Shown piece after piece: positions 5,887 through 6,630 of a stretch of DNA of 6,630 bases. The notes below the pieces were generated by a model. It had not been told where the DNA came from. It worked only from the letters and a program-made list of their open reading frames with translations, and searched no databases. The translations under genes and the position numbers were made by a program. The stretch is from Ignavibacteriales bacterium (GTDB lineage: Bacteria > Bacteroidota > Ignavibacteria > T3Sed10-11): assembly GCA_003560935.1 (NCBI GenBank), contig PWJF01000140.1, positions 1 to 6,630 on the forward strand, written 5' to 3'. Each line of letters opens with the position of its first letter. Positions within the stretch are counted from its first letter, which is position 1.

Positions 5887-6630
5887 ATGAACGGAAATCT
5901 TGTACATGCAAATATATTAGAATACATCTGGATGTCAATAAAAAATTACCTTGCTCTGCTTCGGGTTGAACAGTATGTAAAAAACCTGTTTATATTTTTA
6001 CCGCTATTTTTTGCTCTCAAGATAACGCACGTTGATTTGCTTTTGAATAATATCGTTGCGTTCCTGTGCTTCTCGCTGATTGCTTCGGCGGTCTATATAC
6101 TAAACGATTACAAAGATATCGAAGAAGACAAAAAGCATCCTGTTAAGAAGTTGCGTCCGTTAGCGGCCGGTCTTATCAATCATCGCAAAGCACTTACCAT
6201 AATGGCGCTGTTGACGATAATAAGTCTGGCCGTTTCTTATTATGTGGAAATAAATTTGTTTTTCGTTTTACTGGCTTATTTTGCGGTTAACGTTGCCTAT
6301 AGTTTCGGTATGAAACATGTACCGATTGTCGATCTGTTTATTGTTTCCGGCGGATTTGTTTTTAGAATTCTCGCAGGCGCAGAAGCAAGCGGAGTGGAAG
6401 CATCGATGTGGATTATATTGATGATATTTCTGTTGGCGCTCTTTCTCGGCCTGGCAAAACGACGTGACGATATATTGTTATCGATGAACGGACACAATAC
6501 CCGTAAAAATATAGATGGATATAATCTCGAGTTTGTCAATGCGGGTATGATAATTATGGCGCCCGTTATAATAGTCTCATATATATCGTATACGGTATCG
6601 CCCCAGATTATTGAACAATTCCACACGAGA
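5887..6630 (+). CDS. UbiA-family prenyltransferase, decaprenyl-phosphate phosphoribosyltransferase-like (3' partial)
   Basis: A polytopic inner-membrane enzyme; 248 codons are visible with no stop before the window edge. The opening YLALLRVEQYVKNLFIFLPL matches the first helix of the DPPR synthase branch of UbiA enzymes. The catalytic aspartate motif is N73-D74-Y-K-D77-I-E-E-D81, followed by HPVKKLRPLAAG. Next come YSFGMKHVPIVDLF, GFVFRILAGAEASG and a cytoplasmic KRRDD (after residue 192), all in the order seen in that branch. Family members move 5-phosphoribose from PRPP to polyprenyl phosphate, a precursor of furanose-linked envelope sugars. That substrate is inferred here. Two starts are possible: ATG 5887, or ATG 5932, which fits the usual family N terminus better. 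AGGGA (5880-5884) sits only two bases before the first. Sampled GC is about 32-42%, lower than the left half of the window. Confidence 0.9.
   Translation, partial: MNGNLVHANILEYIWMSIKNYLALLRVEQYVKNLFIFLPLFFALKITHVDLLLNNIVAFLCFSLIASAVYILNDYKDIEEDKKHPVKKLRPLAAGLINHRKALTIMALLTIISLAVSYYVEINLFFVLLAYFAVNVAYSFGMKHVPIVDLFIVSGGFVFRILAGAEASGVEASMWIILMIFLLALFLGLAKRRDDILLSMNGHNTRKNIDGYNLEFVNAGMIIMAPVIIVSYISYTVSPQIIEQFHTR

Noticed and set aside
6297..6626. Open frame on the minus strand near the right edge
   Set aside because: It is antisense to the well-supported UbiA-family gene, which carries ordered catalytic motifs; nothing in the minus frame resembles a protein family.

Overview
The window looks like ordinary chromosomal DNA from a Bacteroidota/Chlorobiota/Ignavibacteriota-type (FCB group) bacterium. 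The best phylum marker is a PorQ-like outer-membrane protein of the type IX secretion system. The dimeric (alpha2) glycyl-tRNA synthetase and the weak Shine-Dalgarno sites fit but are less specific. Hand-sampled GC is about 47-55% in the left and middle genes, about 35% in one small inserted gene, and about 40% at the right end.

Layout. (1) 1-1271 (+): glycyl-tRNA synthetase, missing only its extreme N terminus at the window edge. (2) 1296-1730: a 435-bp unit with perfect 19-bp inverted repeats at its ends. It encloses one AT-rich gene for a GxxExxY protein with a PD-(D/E)XK nuclease-like motif set. (3) 1741-4611 (+): three tightly packed genes. A CPBP-family intramembrane protease overlaps a secreted TPR protein by 44 nt, and the TPR gene overlaps a ZIP-family metal transporter through an ATGA junction. 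(4) 4622-5584 (-): porQ-like gene, convergent with the ZIP gene with only a 10-nt gap. It probably starts at a TTG behind a clear AAGGAG. (5) 5606-5886: AT-rich divergent intergenic region with small palindromes. (6) 5887 to the right edge (+): a UbiA-family membrane prenyltransferase resembling decaprenyl-phosphate phosphoribosyltransferase, cut by the window end and likely the first gene of an envelope-glycan locus.

How the genes relate. The three overlapping genes almost certainly share a transcript, but they do not form a recognised pathway: a membrane protease, a periplasmic or lipid-facing TPR scaffold, and a divalent-metal transporter. The most unusual structure is the inverted-repeat-bounded GxxExxY unit. 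It has the form of a small cassette inserted between glyQS and the downstream operon and carries no transposase. No CRISPR array, rRNA, tRNA or classical insertion sequence was seen.
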